This document shows positions 63,073-64,000 of a DNA stretch of 64,000 bases, piece after piece. A program made the position numbers and the translations under genes. How positions within the stretch are numbered: position 1 is the first letter of the stretch; each line of letters opens with the position of its first letter. Origin of the DNA: Verrucomicrobiaceae bacterium (GTDB lineage: Bacteria; Verrucomicrobiota; Verrucomicrobiia; Verrucomicrobiales; Verrucomicrobiaceae). The stretch covers positions 1-64,000 of the forward strand of contig JAIBCL010000023.1 in NCBI GenBank assembly GCA_019694165.1. Reading direction: 5' to 3'. The notes beneath the pieces are model-generated. The model was not told the origin of the DNA. It saw only the letters and a program-made list of their open reading frames with translations, and did no database searches.

Positions 63073-63792
63073 TCAATTCTTCTTGCCAGCTTTTCCGGCG
63101 GCTTTTGCGCGTACCGGACCGGCGGGTGCAGCCGGTTCGCCTTTGGGCAGGGCGGTCTTCACTTTTTCCCAATCGGGGTTCAGCGTGGCCTCGGTGATCT
63201 TGATGTTGCGGAATTCGGCGGACTGGCCTGCTACGGTGAAGCCGGGTGCCATGCGGTCTTGTTTGAAGAGCGCATTGCTGCCGGTGGCGATGATTTCATC
63301 GACCTGGCCGAGCATGGTGTCGCCGACCATTTCCATGCGCACCTTGTGCCAGGTGCCGGGTTTGATGTCGGCCTTGAAGCGACCGAAGACCACGGCCTTG
63401 TCGGGGCCTTCGTGATCATTGTCGTCACGCTGCACCTGCACGTAGGTCGGAGCGATGATGATGCGCGCCATGTGGTCTTTCACCGCGTTTATCGTGAAGG
63501 TGCTGGTATTCGCACCGTCGAGCTTCACTTCGTATTCAGCGATGAAGTCGCCCAGTTTGTTGGGAAGTCTGGCCACGGCACCATGCTTGTCCTCGGGCTT
63601 CTCGGCTCCGCGAAGGGCGCCTTCGGCGGTGTCCCATTTTCCTTTCGCGGCCTTCCAGGGCGCAGTGAGGCCAGAGTCGAGCTTGTTCTCGTAGATCACC
63701 TTGCCCGGGACTCCGAGCATGGGCGCATCGCCTGCATGGGCGAATGTGAACGTGGCGGCCGAGGCACAGGAGAGAAGAATGCGGATGTTCAT
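63073..63792 (-). CDS. Secreted DUF1080/LamG-like protein, second copy
   Basis: A 239-residue exported protein with signal peptide 1-20 (LLSCASAATFTFAHA). A beta-sandwich follows: VIYENKLDSGLTAPWKAAKG, ALRGAEKPEDKHGAVARLP, FIAEYEVKLDGANTSTF and TWHKVRMEMVGDTMLGQVDE, aligning by eye block for block with the protein at 53927-54613. It differs in a Lys/Ala/Gly-rich C-terminal tail (KAAGKAGKKN), probably disordered. ATG 63792 gives the signal peptide; the open frame to 63855 is unsupported. The last 200 bases of the window hold no recognised gene. Confidence 0.75.
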   Translation of the reverse strand: MNIRILLSCASAATFTFAHAGDAPMLGVPGKVIYENKLDSGLTAPWKAAKGKWDTAEGALRGAEKPEDKHGAVARLPNKLGDFIAEYEVKLDGANTSTFTINAVKDHMARIIIAPTYVQVQRDDNDHEGPDKAVVFGRFKADIKPGTWHKVRMEMVGDTMLGQVDEIIATGSNALFKQDRMAPGFTVAGQSAEFRNIKITEATLNPDWEKVKTALPKGEPAAPAGPVRAKAAGKAGKKN

Positions 63793-64000
63793 AGGCCGCA
63801 GAGAACGGGCCGCAACGCGGCAAATTTCAAGGAGACTGCCAGGGAACCGCGGCAAGAAGAGGCATGCTGCCGTTGCTTCCGTCAGGACCTGGCGGGGTTC
63901 GCAAGCTCTCCATCCACAGCCCCTGGCAGCGCGCCGAGACTAGGCGCATTCGTCGGGCACACAAGCAGGAATCTGCGGTGGCTCAAACTGAGGGTGCCTG

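Overview
The window looks like a chromosomal segment of a Gram-negative member of the Verrucomicrobiota, probably near Verrucomicrobiaceae/Prosthecobacter. The evidence is an LpxC-FabZ fusion gene next to lpxA, many secreted type I sulfatases, a DUF1549/DUF1553 protein, DUF1080-like secreted proteins, and GC-rich coding sequence with few strong Shine-Dalgarno motifs. The taxonomic call is inference from gene content. No rRNA, tRNA or CRISPR array was seen.

Layout. 1-1.46 kb: an ISAs1-family insertion sequence whose transposase has lost one catalytic Asp. 1.8-3.3 kb: a lipoprotein of unknown function. 3.3-12 kb, all minus strand: tatD, a TraB/GumN-like secreted protein, lpxA, a small ferredoxin, lpxC-fabZ, a membrane-anchored protein, two PilT-type retraction ATPases, and a RarD-like permease. 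12.1-14.0 kb: a two-gene module of an AAA ATPase and a TOPRIM-like DUF4276 protein, which resembles phage-defence pairs. 14.1-17.0 kb: exodeoxyribonuclease III, a beta-barrel protein with a strong terminator, and a DUF4337-like membrane protein.

17.1-38.9 kb is a catabolic island. It holds five secreted sulfatases, all with the C-x-P-x-R formylglycine site, a secreted esterase, a 1,142-residue PQQ-propeller protein with a Rossmann/methyltransferase-like insert, a DUF1549/DUF1553 protein, a secreted MBL-fold hydrolase and a divergent M19 dipeptidase homologue. Inside it, on the minus strand, is a tightly coupled operon: sugar-binding lipoprotein, GrpB-like protein, RbsC-type permease, and two nucleoside hydrolases with signal peptides. 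No ABC ATPase is present. A plausible reading is that nucleosides or related glycosides are cleaved in the periplasm and the sugar is imported with an ATPase shared from elsewhere. The sulfatases would strip sulfate from glycans.

39-54 kb: an orphan NusG/RfaH-like factor, a lipoprotein with an internal duplication, rlmH, two large PAS-rich sensor kinases arranged as a possible phosphorelay, GDP-L-fucose synthase, a KefB-type antiporter, a decayed IS1380-type transposase, another hybrid kinase, and prephenate dehydratase. 54-64 kb: a DUF1080-like protein, recD2, an M14 carboxypeptidase, cutA, an NtrB-like kinase, a small secreted protein with a possible caspase-type His/Cys pair, bioB, a MITE-like nested palindrome, an IS4-type transposase remnant and a second DUF1080-like protein.

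The most interesting items are the ATPase/DUF4276 pair, the nucleoside-hydrolase/transport operon with its missing ATPase, the propeller/methyltransferase chimera, and several short palindromic elements that may be dispersed in the genome.
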